Shown here piece after piece: positions 50,080 to 57,796 of a stretch of DNA of 64,000 nt. The stretch comes from Streptomyces sp. L-9-10. GTDB lineage: Bacteria; Actinomycetota; Actinomycetes; Streptomycetales; Streptomycetaceae. The stretch covers positions 372,001 to 436,000 of the forward strand of contig NZ_PHRF01000095.1 of assembly GCF_004151105.1 (NCBI RefSeq). The letters run 5' to 3'. The notes under the pieces were generated by a model. The model ran no database searches. It worked only from the letters and a program-made list of their open reading frames with translations, and was not told where the DNA came from. The number at the start of each line of letters is the position of its first letter. Position 1 is the first letter of the stretch. Both the position numbers and the translations under genes were made by a program.

Positions 50080-51632
50080 GCCCGGAAGCCCCCGTGGGCC
50101 CCAAGCCCCCCGCGCGGTCCGACACCCCCGCACGGTCCGACACCCCCGCACGGTCCGAGACCCCCGCGCGGCAGGTGCGCGCACGCCGCAGCGGTACAGG
50201 CCGGATCCTGCGCATCGAACTCCGCCGCTCGGCCGCCCCGTTGGCCGGCGTCCTGCTTCTGATCGTCACGCTCGCCCTCCTCCAGCTGGTCAGCGGGCCG
50301 TGGTGGAAGGGCGCCGAGAGCTGGACGCAGCAGTGGACCTCCACCGCCTGGTGGGAACGGTTCACGATGGTGCTCATGTGGCCTCTGGCGGTGACCGCCG
50401 GGGCGGTGCAGGGGATACGGGACCGGCGCTCCGGTACGTCCGAACTCCTCGCGGCCACACCGCGCCCCCGATGGCACCGCGCCACCACGACCGCGGGCGC
50501 GTTCGCGCTCACACTGACCGCCGCGTACATGCTGGTGTTCCTCTACGGCGGGGTGCGGGTGCTCGCCAACGACGGTTACGCCCATCTCGGCTGGCTGCCG
50601 ATCCTGGCGGTCGGGTTGCTGGCCCTGGTCGCGGGCGCTCTGCTGGGCATGGGGATCGCCAGGACCGTACCGTCCGCGCTGACCCCGCCGGTGCTCGCGC
50701 TGGGATCCCTGATGGCGGTGCTGATCGTGCACGACACGGTCACCGGCGACCTGGTGCCGAACCGGATCGTGCTCCTCTCCCCCGCGCTCTCCCAGGTGTA
50801 CAGCGCGTTCCTGACCGTCACGTGGCGCGTCCACGCGGGCCAGGCCCTCTGGCTGCTCGGACTGGCGGTCACCGGGTTCCTCCTGCTCGTGGCCCGGAAG
50901 CCGCGCGCCCGGCTGCTCGCGCTGCTGCCCGTGGTGCTGGGCGCGGCCGTCGCCGTACCGCTCCTGCCCGCCGACCACGCGCGCAACTACGCACTCGACA
51001 AGGCGGCGACGGCGCTGGTGTGCGAGGGCCGCGTCTGCGTGACGAAGCTGCACGAATCCCGGCTGGCCGCGCTCAAGGGCCCCGGCGAGGAGGCTCTGCG
51101 GCTGCTGGGGCGGCTGCCCGACCCGCCGTCGGCGGTGCGCGAGAGCGTCGATCCGTGGCCCGTGGACAAGGAGGCGTCCCCGCCCGCGAGCGCCGTACCC
51201 GCCAACGCCGTACCCGCGAACGCCGTACCGGCCGATGTCGTACCCGTTGACTTCGGGGCGCAGGCTCTCGACGGCGCGCCGAAGGACGAGTACACCCGCA
51301 CCCTGCTGGCGGGCGCCGGCACGGCGCCGTGTTTCGACGCGGACACGAGCGACCCGACCGAGGAGCAACGGCAGGCGTCCTACGAGACCAAGGTCGTACG
51401 CGAACTGGCCGCGCGGACGGTGGCCGCCGCCTGGTTCACCGGTGATCTCAAGCCGCTGCGCGGCACCGCCTGGCCGCGCGCCGACATCGACGCGCTGGCG
51501 GGGCCCGCCTGGGACGCGCTGTGCACCCTGCCGCCCGACGCACAGCGCGAGCGGATCACGGCGCTGCGGACGGCCGCGCTCTCCTGCGACGGTGACCTGC
51601 TGGACGTCCTGAAGAACGGCGGTCCTCGGTGA
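50076..51632 (+). CDS. ABC exporter permease with large C-terminal soluble domain
   Basis: 518 residues. A polar N-terminus with three PARSDT repeats, six hydrophobic helices between about 60 and 305, then a 200-residue outer domain with Cys pairs (VCEGRVC) and an AVPANAVPANAVPA repeat linker. The GTG at 50076 overlaps the ATPase stop. The outer domain is unusual for a permease and may contact an envelope ligand. Substrate unknown. Confidence 0.85.
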   Translation: MSPEAPVGPKPPARSDTPARSDTPARSETPARQVRARRSGTGRILRIELRRSAAPLAGVLLLIVTLALLQLVSGPWWKGAESWTQQWTSTAWWERFTMVLMWPLAVTAGAVQGIRDRRSGTSELLAATPRPRWHRATTTAGAFALTLTAAYMLVFLYGGVRVLANDGYAHLGWLPILAVGLLALVAGALLGMGIARTVPSALTPPVLALGSLMAVLIVHDTVTGDLVPNRIVLLSPALSQVYSAFLTVTWRVHAGQALWLLGLAVTGFLLLVARKPRARLLALLPVVLGAAVAVPLLPADHARNYALDKAATALVCEGRVCVTKLHESRLAALKGPGEEALRLLGRLPDPPSAVRESVDPWPVDKEASPPASAVPANAVPANAVPADVVPVDFGAQALDGAPKDEYTRTLLAGAGTAPCFDADTSDPTEEQRQASYETKVVRELAARTVAAAWFTGDLKPLRGTAWPRADIDALAGPAWDALCTLPPDAQRERITALRTAALSCDGDLLDVLKNGGPR

Positions 51633-52327
51633 AACAGCGACAGCCGGAACGACAGGCGGCGCCCCCTGCCCATCGGCCGTCCGCGCGTGGGGCTTCCGCC
51701 GGGCAGCCGTCCACCCGTGGGCCTTCCGGCCGACGGCCGTCCATCCGACGGCCGTCCACCCGCTGGCTGACGCTGTACGCGCGCTCCCGCCAGGTCCCCG
51801 CGTCCCTCGCCGCCGCTCTGATCGCCACCGTCGCCACCTGGTCGCTCACCCGGGGGGCCGGATCCGATGATCCGAGGACCCGGATTCTGCTCCTGACCTC
51901 CGTGGTGGCGGCGGCCGCGGTCGGCCTGAGCGGGCAGGACCGCGCGCTCGACCGTACGGCGGCGATCCGCTGGGCGCCCCGGCGCGCGGCCCATGTCCTG
52001 CTCATCGGGATGCTCGCAGGAGCGCTGCTGCTCGCCTTCCTGACCGCCGGTGACGAGCCGGTGCGGGCCGGGACCCTCCTGCGGAACAGCGCCGGGTCGG
52101 CGGGACTCGCCGCGATCGGGGCGGCGCTGTGGGGCGGCCAGTACGCCTGGACGCTGCCCTTCGGCTGGTGCGCGGCGGCGCTGTTCGTACCGTCCACGGA
52201 CTCGGTCACGTCCCAGGTCACGACCTGGCTGATCCAGCCGTCCGGTACGACCGCCGCCGACTGGACGGCGCTCGTTCTCGCGGTGGGCGGTGGGCTGTTC
52301 TACGCGCTGGCCGGACCCAGGCGCTGA
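51629..52327 (+). CDS. Membrane protein, probable second subunit of the ABC exporter
   Basis: 232 residues. Residues 1-45 are Arg/Ser/Pro repeats (the phrase PS-R-GPSGRRPS type). Five or six hydrophobic helices follow. It overlaps the permease stop by four bases and is last in the sigma operon. No family motif beyond membrane topology; assignment by position. Confidence 0.75.
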   Translation: MKQRQPERQAAPPAHRPSARGASAGQPSTRGPSGRRPSIRRPSTRWLTLYARSRQVPASLAAALIATVATWSLTRGAGSDDPRTRILLLTSVVAAAAVGLSGQDRALDRTAAIRWAPRRAAHVLLIGMLAGALLLAFLTAGDEPVRAGTLLRNSAGSAGLAAIGAALWGGQYAWTLPFGWCAAALFVPSTDSVTSQVTTWLIQPSGTTAADWTALVLAVGGGLFYALAGPRR

Positions 52328-52556
52328 ACCGGCGTTGTCCGGCGCTCACTACGCCGGACGGACGCCACACCGAAGCGGCGCCGGCCGGACAACGCCCCGC
52401 CCGGACACCCCGCCTCGACGCCACCGTTCACCCGCCCGACACCTTCGCGATGGCCGAAAGCCGCCGGACGGTACCCCGAGAGGTGAGTGGATATGCGCTG
52501 ACCCACCACGCCTCGCGCAGGGGCGTGGTCCCGTGACCACACCAACTGGAGACCGT

Positions 52557-53981
52557 ATGACCGCCTCAGCCCGTACGCAGCACCGGCCTGACAGCCCGCG
52601 CCCCGCACGGGCCGGCGGGCGCCCCGGCGGCGCGGCGCGCGGTCTGGCCGCCGGACTGGCCGCGGGCGCGTTCGCGCTGGGCGGTGTCGTCGCGAGCGGC
52701 TCCCCCGTCAGCGCGGCCCCCACGGCCCCGGCGGGAACGGGAACGAAGCACGCCGCGCTCAAGGCCGAGGCCGGCGACCTCCTCGATGTCACGCTCGACC
52801 AACTGCGCCCCACCCAGCCCTCCGTGGGCTTCGACCAGATCTACTACAAGCTCGGCCGCTACAGCGGCACCAAGGACGAGCAGAACGGCGACGTCAACAA
52901 GCGCTTCGACGACTGGTGCGAGACCAACGGCCAGGAGGAGGCGGCGACGGTGCCGCCGGGCGCCACGCTCTCCGACCCCACCAGCTTCACCTGCACCGTC
53001 CCGGTCGGCCAGGAGACGGACGAGACGCGCGCCGCGATGAAGACGGTCGTCATCGGCCCCGGCGGCGAGCTGTATCTCACCGACGGACACCACTCCCTGA
53101 CGTCCTTCCTGGAAACGCCCGACGGCGGCGCGAAGACGCACATCCGGCTGCGCGTCGCCGCCAATCTGAGCGGCCTGTCGCCCGCCGCCTTCTGGCAGAC
53201 CATGCGGGAGAAGAAGTGGGTCTGGCTGCGCGACGAGAACAACGACCCCATCACCACCGACCAGCTCCCCCAGCGCCTCGGTCTGGCCCGCTTCCATGAC
53301 GACCGCTACCGCAGCCTCGTCTACTTCACGCGCGACATCGGCTACCAGGCCCCCGAGGCCGCCGCGGAGTACCTGGAGTTCCTGTGGGGCACCTGGCTGC
53401 GCGAGCGCGTGAACCTCGACACGTACGACCTCGACTCCCCCGCCTCCTATCTGACCGCGATCCGCGCCGCCTCCGAGGCGATGTCGGGCACGGCCGGTGA
53501 CACCGTCATCGCCGACGGCCGCACCGCCGACGAGCTGGGCCGGATGCCGGAGTGGAACGCCGGGAAGAAGCCGACCGGCGGCGAGTTCGGCAAGCTGAGC
53601 GCCCCGATCTCGGACGACAAGCCCGGCAAGCTCGCGTACGCGCTGGACTTCCGCGGCCGGATCGCGGCCACGCCCGCCTGCACGAAGACGCTGACCGGCA
53701 AGCACACCGGCCCGCTGGTCGTCTCCTCGGGCGTCCTCTGCCTGAACGGCACGCGTCAGACCGGCCCCGTCGTGGTCACCTCGGGCGCGAGCCTGGTGGC
53801 GACGGGCGCGGACATCACCGGTCCCGTCCAGGCGGCCGGAGCCCACACGGTCCAGTTCTGCGGCACCTCGCTGACCGGTCCCCTCTCCGTGGTCGACACC
53901 AAGCGGCAGCTGACCCTGTCAGGGCCCGGCTGCACCCTGAACACCCTGAACGGCCCGGTCCAGCTGGTCGGCAACCCGTAA
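52557..53981 (+). CDS. Secreted protein with ParB/Srx-like N-terminal domain
   Basis: 474 residues. A signal peptide (LAAGLAAGAFALGGVVASGS, cleavage near 48) precedes a ParB/Srx-type domain (DLLDVTLDQLRPTQPSVGFD, and YLTDGHHSLTSFLE carrying the conserved Asp-Gly-His-His). C-terminal residues 375-474 are beta-rich with three near-repeats (TGPLVVSSGVLCLNG, TGPVVVTSGASLVATG, TGPLSVVDTKRQLTLSG). A ParB/Srx fold outside the cell is unusual, since known relatives are CTPases, sulfiredoxins or nucleases inside it. CTGGAGACC precedes the ATG. Confidence 0.85.
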   Translation: MTASARTQHRPDSPRPARAGGRPGGAARGLAAGLAAGAFALGGVVASGSPVSAAPTAPAGTGTKHAALKAEAGDLLDVTLDQLRPTQPSVGFDQIYYKLGRYSGTKDEQNGDVNKRFDDWCETNGQEEAATVPPGATLSDPTSFTCTVPVGQETDETRAAMKTVVIGPGGELYLTDGHHSLTSFLETPDGGAKTHIRLRVAANLSGLSPAAFWQTMREKKWVWLRDENNDPITTDQLPQRLGLARFHDDRYRSLVYFTRDIGYQAPEAAAEYLEFLWGTWLRERVNLDTYDLDSPASYLTAIRAASEAMSGTAGDTVIADGRTADELGRMPEWNAGKKPTGGEFGKLSAPISDDKPGKLAYALDFRGRIAATPACTKTLTGKHTGPLVVSSGVLCLNGTRQTGPVVVTSGASLVATGADITGPVQAAGAHTVQFCGTSLTGPLSVVDTKRQLTLSGPGCTLNTLNGPVQLVGNP

Positions 53982-53982
53982 C

Positions 53983-54054
53983 AGCACAGGCGCCCGTGAC
54001 GGCACAGGGGCCCGTGACGGCGCGGGCATCCGTGACGGCGCGGGCGCCCCGTCG
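53983..54054. repeat. Four tandem copies of an 18-bp repeat after a stop codon
   Basis: Units at 53983, 54001, 54019 and 54037 share GGC(A/G)C(A/G)GG then (G/C/A)(C/T)CCGTGAC. They start two bases after the TAA of the ParB/Srx gene. Confidence 0.82.
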
Positions 54055-54073
54055 GCACCCGTAAATCCCCTGG

Positions 54074-54093
54074 GCCGCGCCGAAAGGCGCGGC
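54074..54093. terminator. Hairpin with GAAA tetraloop
   Basis: GCCGCGCC (54074-54081), GAAA, GGCGCGGC (54086-54093), a perfect 8-bp stem closed by a GNRA loop. It lies just upstream of the next -10 box, so it can end the previous unit without entering the ABC-F transcript. Confidence 0.65.
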
Positions 54094-54099
54094 TACAGT
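54094..54099 (+). promoter_or_regulatory. -10 box TACAGT for the ABC-F leader transcript
   Basis: TACAGT ends 7 nt before the leader ATG at 54107, so the leader peptide is probably translated from a leaderless mRNA. The -35 is poor. Confidence 0.5.
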
Positions 54100-54106
54100 G
54101 GACGGC

Positions 54107-54133
54107 ATGTTCGCGCACTACTACTTCCTGTGA
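54107..54133 (+). CDS. Leader peptide MFAHYYFL of the ABC-F gene
   Basis: A complete eight-codon frame ending in TGA at 54131, 70 nt before the ABC-F start. It is rich in aromatic residues. Short leaders of this kind precede macrolide, lincosamide and ketolide ABC-F and erm genes, where drug-stalled ribosomes on the leader expose the downstream start. Codons 1-4 can pair with the ABC-F start region. Identification is by size, position and pairing; translation is not proved. Confidence 0.68.
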   Translation: MFAHYYFL

Positions 54134-54212
54134 TTCCGGACCCGCTCCCCAGGTCCGACACTGCTCAGCCCTGCACAAGGGCGTGACGATCCAGGAAGAA
54201 GCATGCGCGAAC
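54109..54212 (+). promoter_or_regulatory. Attenuator-like leader structure of the ABC-F gene
   Basis: GTTCGCGCA (54109-54117, inside the leader) is the exact reverse complement of TGCGCGAAC (54204-54212, covering the TG of the ABC-F ATG and codons 2-4). Two local stems lie between: CGGACC 54137-54142 with GGTCCG 54152-54157, and GCCCT 54168-54172 with AGGGC 54178-54182. A ribosome stalled on the leader would free the ABC-F start. Confidence 0.62.
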
Positions 54213-55834
54213 GCGCTCAATTGGCGATGAAAGACGTGTCCAAGGCGTATGGCGACCGGTCGGTTCTCGACCAGGTGTCACTGACCGTACGTCCCGGCGA
54301 AAAGGCCGGAGTCATCGGGGAGAACGGCTCCGGCAAGTCGACACTGCTGCGGCTGCTCGCCGGGGCCGAACGGCCCGACGACGGCGAGGTCACCGTCCGC
54401 TTTCCCGGCGGCGTCGGTCATCTCGCCCAGACCCTCGCCCTCGATCCCGGCCACACCGTCCAGGACGCCGTCGACGCGGCCCTGGCCGAGCTGCGCGCCC
54501 TGGAGCGCCGGATCGCGGCGGCCGAAGCGGCCCTCGGCGAGGCCGGGCCTGACGAACTGGCCGCCTACGGGGAGCTGTTGGCGGCCTACGAGGCACGTGA
54601 CGGCTACCGCGCGGATGCCCGCGTCGACGCCGCGCTCCACGGCCTCGGACTCGCCCGGGTGGCCCGGGACCGCACCCTCGGCTCGCTCTCCGGCGGCGAG
54701 CGGTCCCGGCTGGCGCTGGCCTGCGTCCTGGCGTCGGCGCCCGAACTGCTGCTGCTCGACGAGCCCACCAACCATCTCGACCTCCGCGCGAGCACCTGGC
54801 TGGAGGACCAGCTCAGGGCGCATCGCGGGACGGTGCTCGCCGTCACCCATGACCGGGCGTTCCTGGAGCGGATCGCGACGACGATCCTGGAGGTCGACCG
54901 GGACACCCGTACGGTGACCCGGTACGGCGACGGCTGGCACGGCTACCGGACGGCGAAGGCGGCGGCCCGGCGCCGCTGGGAGCAGGACCATCTGGAGTAT
55001 CTGGACGAGCTGGCCCGTACGGAGGAGCTCGTCGAGGCCTCCGGCCGACGGCTCGCGGCCACCGGCAAGGACCCGCGCCAGGGCTTCGGCAAGCACCGCC
55101 GCTCGCACGAGGCGAAGCTGTCCGGGCAGGTCAGGGCGGCGCGGGAGCGGTTGTGGCGGCTCAAGGAGAGCCCGGTACCCGCGCCACCCGAGCCGCTGCG
55201 GTTCACGGCCACGCTCGCGTCCGGCGGCGCCGGGGAAACGAAAGGGACGGCCACCGAGGGAGCGGTCGCCGAGCTGGACGACGTGGTGGTCGGCGGCCGG
55301 CTGACGGTGGCCGGTCTGCGGGTGAAGGCGGGCGAACGGCTACTGGTGACCGGCCCCAACGGCGCGGGCAAGACCACACTGCTCCGGATCCTGGCCGGTG
55401 AACTGCGCCCGGACAGCGGCGCGGTGCGCCACACGGGCCGGATCGGCTATCTGCCCCAGGACCTGCCCGCCGTACCGTCCGGGCTCCCACTGCTGCACGC
55501 CTTCGCCACGGGCCGCCCCGGGCTCCCGGAGGAGCACGCGGACGAGCTGCTGGGCCTCGGGCTGTTCCGGCCGGACGACCTCGGCGTACCGGTCACGGCG
55601 CTCTCGGTCGGCCAGCGGCGCAGACTGGAACTGGCCCGGCTGGTGACCCGCCCCGCCGATCTGCTCATCCTCGACGAACCGACGAACCATGTGGCGCTCA
55701 GCCTGGTGGAGGAGCTGGAGGAGGCGCTCACGGCGTACGAAGGAGCGGTGGTGGTGGTCTCACACGACCGCGGCTTCCGCGCCCGGTTCACGGGCGGCCG
55801 GCTGGAACTGCGGGCGGGCCGTGTCGTGAGCTGA
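54203..55834 (+). CDS. ABC-F ATPase, antibiotic-resistance type
   Basis: 543 residues, no membrane segment. Two ABC domains: GENGSGKSTLL, LSGGERSRLALA, LLLLDEPTNHLD; then GPNGAGKTTLL, LSVGQRRRLELARL, LLILDEPTNHV (the last Asp of the second D-loop is Val). The helical linker between them is charged (about 245-320) and should reach the ribosomal exit site. ABC-F resistance proteins push drugs off the ribosome. AGGAAGAA precedes the ATG. The leader peptide upstream supports a drug-inducible role. Confidence 0.92.
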   Translation: MRERAQLAMKDVSKAYGDRSVLDQVSLTVRPGEKAGVIGENGSGKSTLLRLLAGAERPDDGEVTVRFPGGVGHLAQTLALDPGHTVQDAVDAALAELRALERRIAAAEAALGEAGPDELAAYGELLAAYEARDGYRADARVDAALHGLGLARVARDRTLGSLSGGERSRLALACVLASAPELLLLDEPTNHLDLRASTWLEDQLRAHRGTVLAVTHDRAFLERIATTILEVDRDTRTVTRYGDGWHGYRTAKAAARRRWEQDHLEYLDELARTEELVEASGRRLAATGKDPRQGFGKHRRSHEAKLSGQVRAARERLWRLKESPVPAPPEPLRFTATLASGGAGETKGTATEGAVAELDDVVVGGRLTVAGLRVKAGERLLVTGPNGAGKTTLLRILAGELRPDSGAVRHTGRIGYLPQDLPAVPSGLPLLHAFATGRPGLPEEHADELLGLGLFRPDDLGVPVTALSVGQRRRLELARLVTRPADLLILDEPTNHVALSLVEELEEALTAYEGAVVVVSHDRGFRARFTGGRLELRAGRVVS

Positions 55835-55879
55835 TCCGCCCCGCGAGCCGGCGGGCGGGCATCGCGACGGGGAGGAGCG

Positions 55880-56869
55880 TCAGAGCTTCGCCTGGAAGAT
55901 TCCCGCCGGCCGCTCCCGCCGGTAGCCGAGTGACTCGTTCATCGCGAGTATCGACGTGTTGTCGTCGGCGACGGTGGTACGGATCTCCCGTACGTCCGGG
56001 TGCAGTTCGCTCAGCCGGCCCAGCAGATGGCGTTTGACGGCGCGGCCCAGGCCCCGGCCCCGGTGGGTGGGGACGACCACCGTGTCGTACTGGAGCGCGC
56101 GGGTGTCCGAGGGGGCGGTCAGGACCAGCTCGGTGTAAGCGACGACGGCGTCGTCCCGCTCGGTGTCGAGGACTGCCGAGGTGAGGACGACGCCGCCGCG
56201 CTGTTCGATCAGCCGGGCCGCGGTCCGTACCCGCTCCACGTCCCAGCTCGGTGTCCGTTCGTCCAGCTGTCTGCTGGGCCCCGATACGTCACGTCTCGCG
56301 TCATGCGCGCGGGCGAACGCCTCGGCCGTCCCGTCGGGCACCTCGCCCGACCAGCCCTCGAAGCGCAGCCCCTCCGGCAGCGCGGGCTGCGGCACCTCCT
56401 CCAGCGCCTGGGAGACGCGCTGCACGTACCAGCCGAGCCGCAGTACGTTCGTGAAGCCGAGGCTGTCGACGAACGCCTCGCCCGCGCCGCCGAGTTCGAG
56501 GACGGTCGAGACGGAGGAGCGCCCCTGGTCGGCGAGTTCGGCGCGTATCGCCGTCCAGAGCGTCGCCCCGATGCCGCGCCGCCGGGCGTCGGGACGTACC
56601 ACCAGGGCGTCCAGGAAGGCGGTGTGCCGGTTGGCCTCGTCGGTGAACAGCAGCAGCGAGGCGACGCCCTCGTACGAGCCGTCCTCCCCCACCGCCGCGA
56701 GATGAACGTTTCGCCCGCTCACCGGCGGGACCCGCAGCTTTCCCGCGGTCTCCGTCCTGCTCGGCTCCGGCGCGGAGGCCGGCAGATCGCGGACATGGGC
56801 CGCGCTGATCACCGCGTGCCAGGCATCGGTCTCGGCGTCCGAGGGCGGGCTTCCCAGAGTGATCAGCAT
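55880..56869 (-). CDS. Tandem-GNAT acetyltransferase
   Basis: 329 residues with two GNAT domains. The first has the acetyl-CoA motif VVRPDARRRGIGATL, the second VVPTHRGRGLGRAVKRHLL followed by NTSILAMNESLGYRRE. The layout resembles mycothiol synthase MshD, but this protein is more like general tandem GNATs and the substrate is unclear. ATG at 56869; monocistronic. Confidence 0.87.
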   Translation of the reverse strand: MLITLGSPPSDAETDAWHAVISAAHVRDLPASAPEPSRTETAGKLRVPPVSGRNVHLAAVGEDGSYEGVASLLLFTDEANRHTAFLDALVVRPDARRRGIGATLWTAIRAELADQGRSSVSTVLELGGAGEAFVDSLGFTNVLRLGWYVQRVSQALEEVPQPALPEGLRFEGWSGEVPDGTAEAFARAHDARRDVSGPSRQLDERTPSWDVERVRTAARLIEQRGGVVLTSAVLDTERDDAVVAYTELVLTAPSDTRALQYDTVVVPTHRGRGLGRAVKRHLLGRLSELHPDVREIRTTVADDNTSILAMNESLGYRRERPAGIFQAKL

Positions 56870-56937
56870 GGATCGAACCTACGCGTACGAGGAGGGTGAC
56901 GCCCCCGACTTAAGGAGACGTCCGGGCGGAACCTGGC

Positions 56938-57006
56938 CGTACGTCCGGGGCCGTACGTCCGCGGCCTTACGGCCAGGCCCGTACGTCCGGGCCGTACGGT
57001 CCGGCG
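56938..57006. repeat. Degenerate repeats of CCGTACGTCCGGG
   Basis: Copies near 56938, 56951, 56979 and 56993 in the gap between the GNAT gene and the ABC ATPase gene. Each holds the palindrome CGTACG. Possible operators or a degenerate tandem array. Confidence 0.6.
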
Positions 57007-57033
57007 CACGTGCGCCGCCAGGACCTGGCGGCG

Positions 57034-57717
57034 TCAGGCCGCGGCGTTCTCGGTGATCGTGACCCGTCCCTTGCGGATCGTGGCGAGCCGTGGAGCGCGG
57101 CGGGCGATCGAGCTGTCGTGAGTGACCATGATGAAGGTCAGACCGTGCTCTTTCCAGAGGCCCTCCAGCAGTTCCATGATCTCGTCACGCATCGACTCGT
57201 CGAGATTTCCCGTGGGTTCATCGGCGAGCAGCACCTTCGGCCGCTTGACGAGCGCGCGGGCGATCGCGACCCGCTGCTGCTGGCCGCCGGAGAGCTCGCC
57301 GGGCACATGGCCGAGCCGCTCGCCGAGGCCGACGGAGCCGAGCGCCTCCGCCGCGCGTTCGCGCCGGGCCGCGCCTTTGAGGCCGAGCGGCACCAGCGCC
57401 GTCTCGACGTTCTCCTGCGCGGTCAGCGTGGGGATGAGGTTGAAGCTCTGGAAGACGAAGCCGATGCTCTCCGCCCGCACCTTGGTGAGTCTGGCCTCGG
57501 GCAGCCGGGCCAGATCCACCCCGTCGAGTTCGACGCTCCCCTGCGTCGGACGGTCGAGGCCGCCGAGCATCTGGAGGAGCGTGGACTTTCCCCCTCCGGT
57601 CGGGCCCTGGATGACGAGCCGGCCGCCGTCCTCGATCGTCAGATCGACGCCGGCGAGCGCGTCGACGGTCTTCTTGCCGCGCGAGTAGCGCTTGGTGACG
57701 CCTCTGAGCTGGTACAC
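57034..57717 (-). CDS. MacB/LolD-type ABC ATP-binding protein
   Basis: 227 residues. Walker A GPTGGGKSTLL, FVFQSFNLIPTLTAQENVE, signature LSGGQQQRVAIARAL, Walker B VLLADEPTGNLD. This is the ATPase of MacB-like exporters that drive FtsX-type permeases by mechanotransmission. The GTG at 57717 follows AGGAG. The permease gene lies 79 bp upstream on the same strand. Confidence 0.92.
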   Translation of the reverse strand: MYQLRGVTKRYSRGKKTVDALAGVDLTIEDGGRLVIQGPTGGGKSTLLQMLGGLDRPTQGSVELDGVDLARLPEARLTKVRAESIGFVFQSFNLIPTLTAQENVETALVPLGLKGAARRERAAEALGSVGLGERLGHVPGELSGGQQQRVAIARALVKRPKVLLADEPTGNLDESMRDEIMELLEGLWKEHGLTFIMVTHDSSIARRAPRLATIRKGRVTITENAAA

Positions 57718-57796
57718 GGTGCGACTCCTGCTGTGCGAAATCCTGTTGCTGCGGAACCTGCGGAACCTGCGAAATGCTGCGGGAAGGGGAACGGGG

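Noticed and set aside
52557..53981. Chromosome-partitioning ParB
   Set aside because: A clear signal peptide, no helix-turn-helix, no parA neighbour and no parS-like site.
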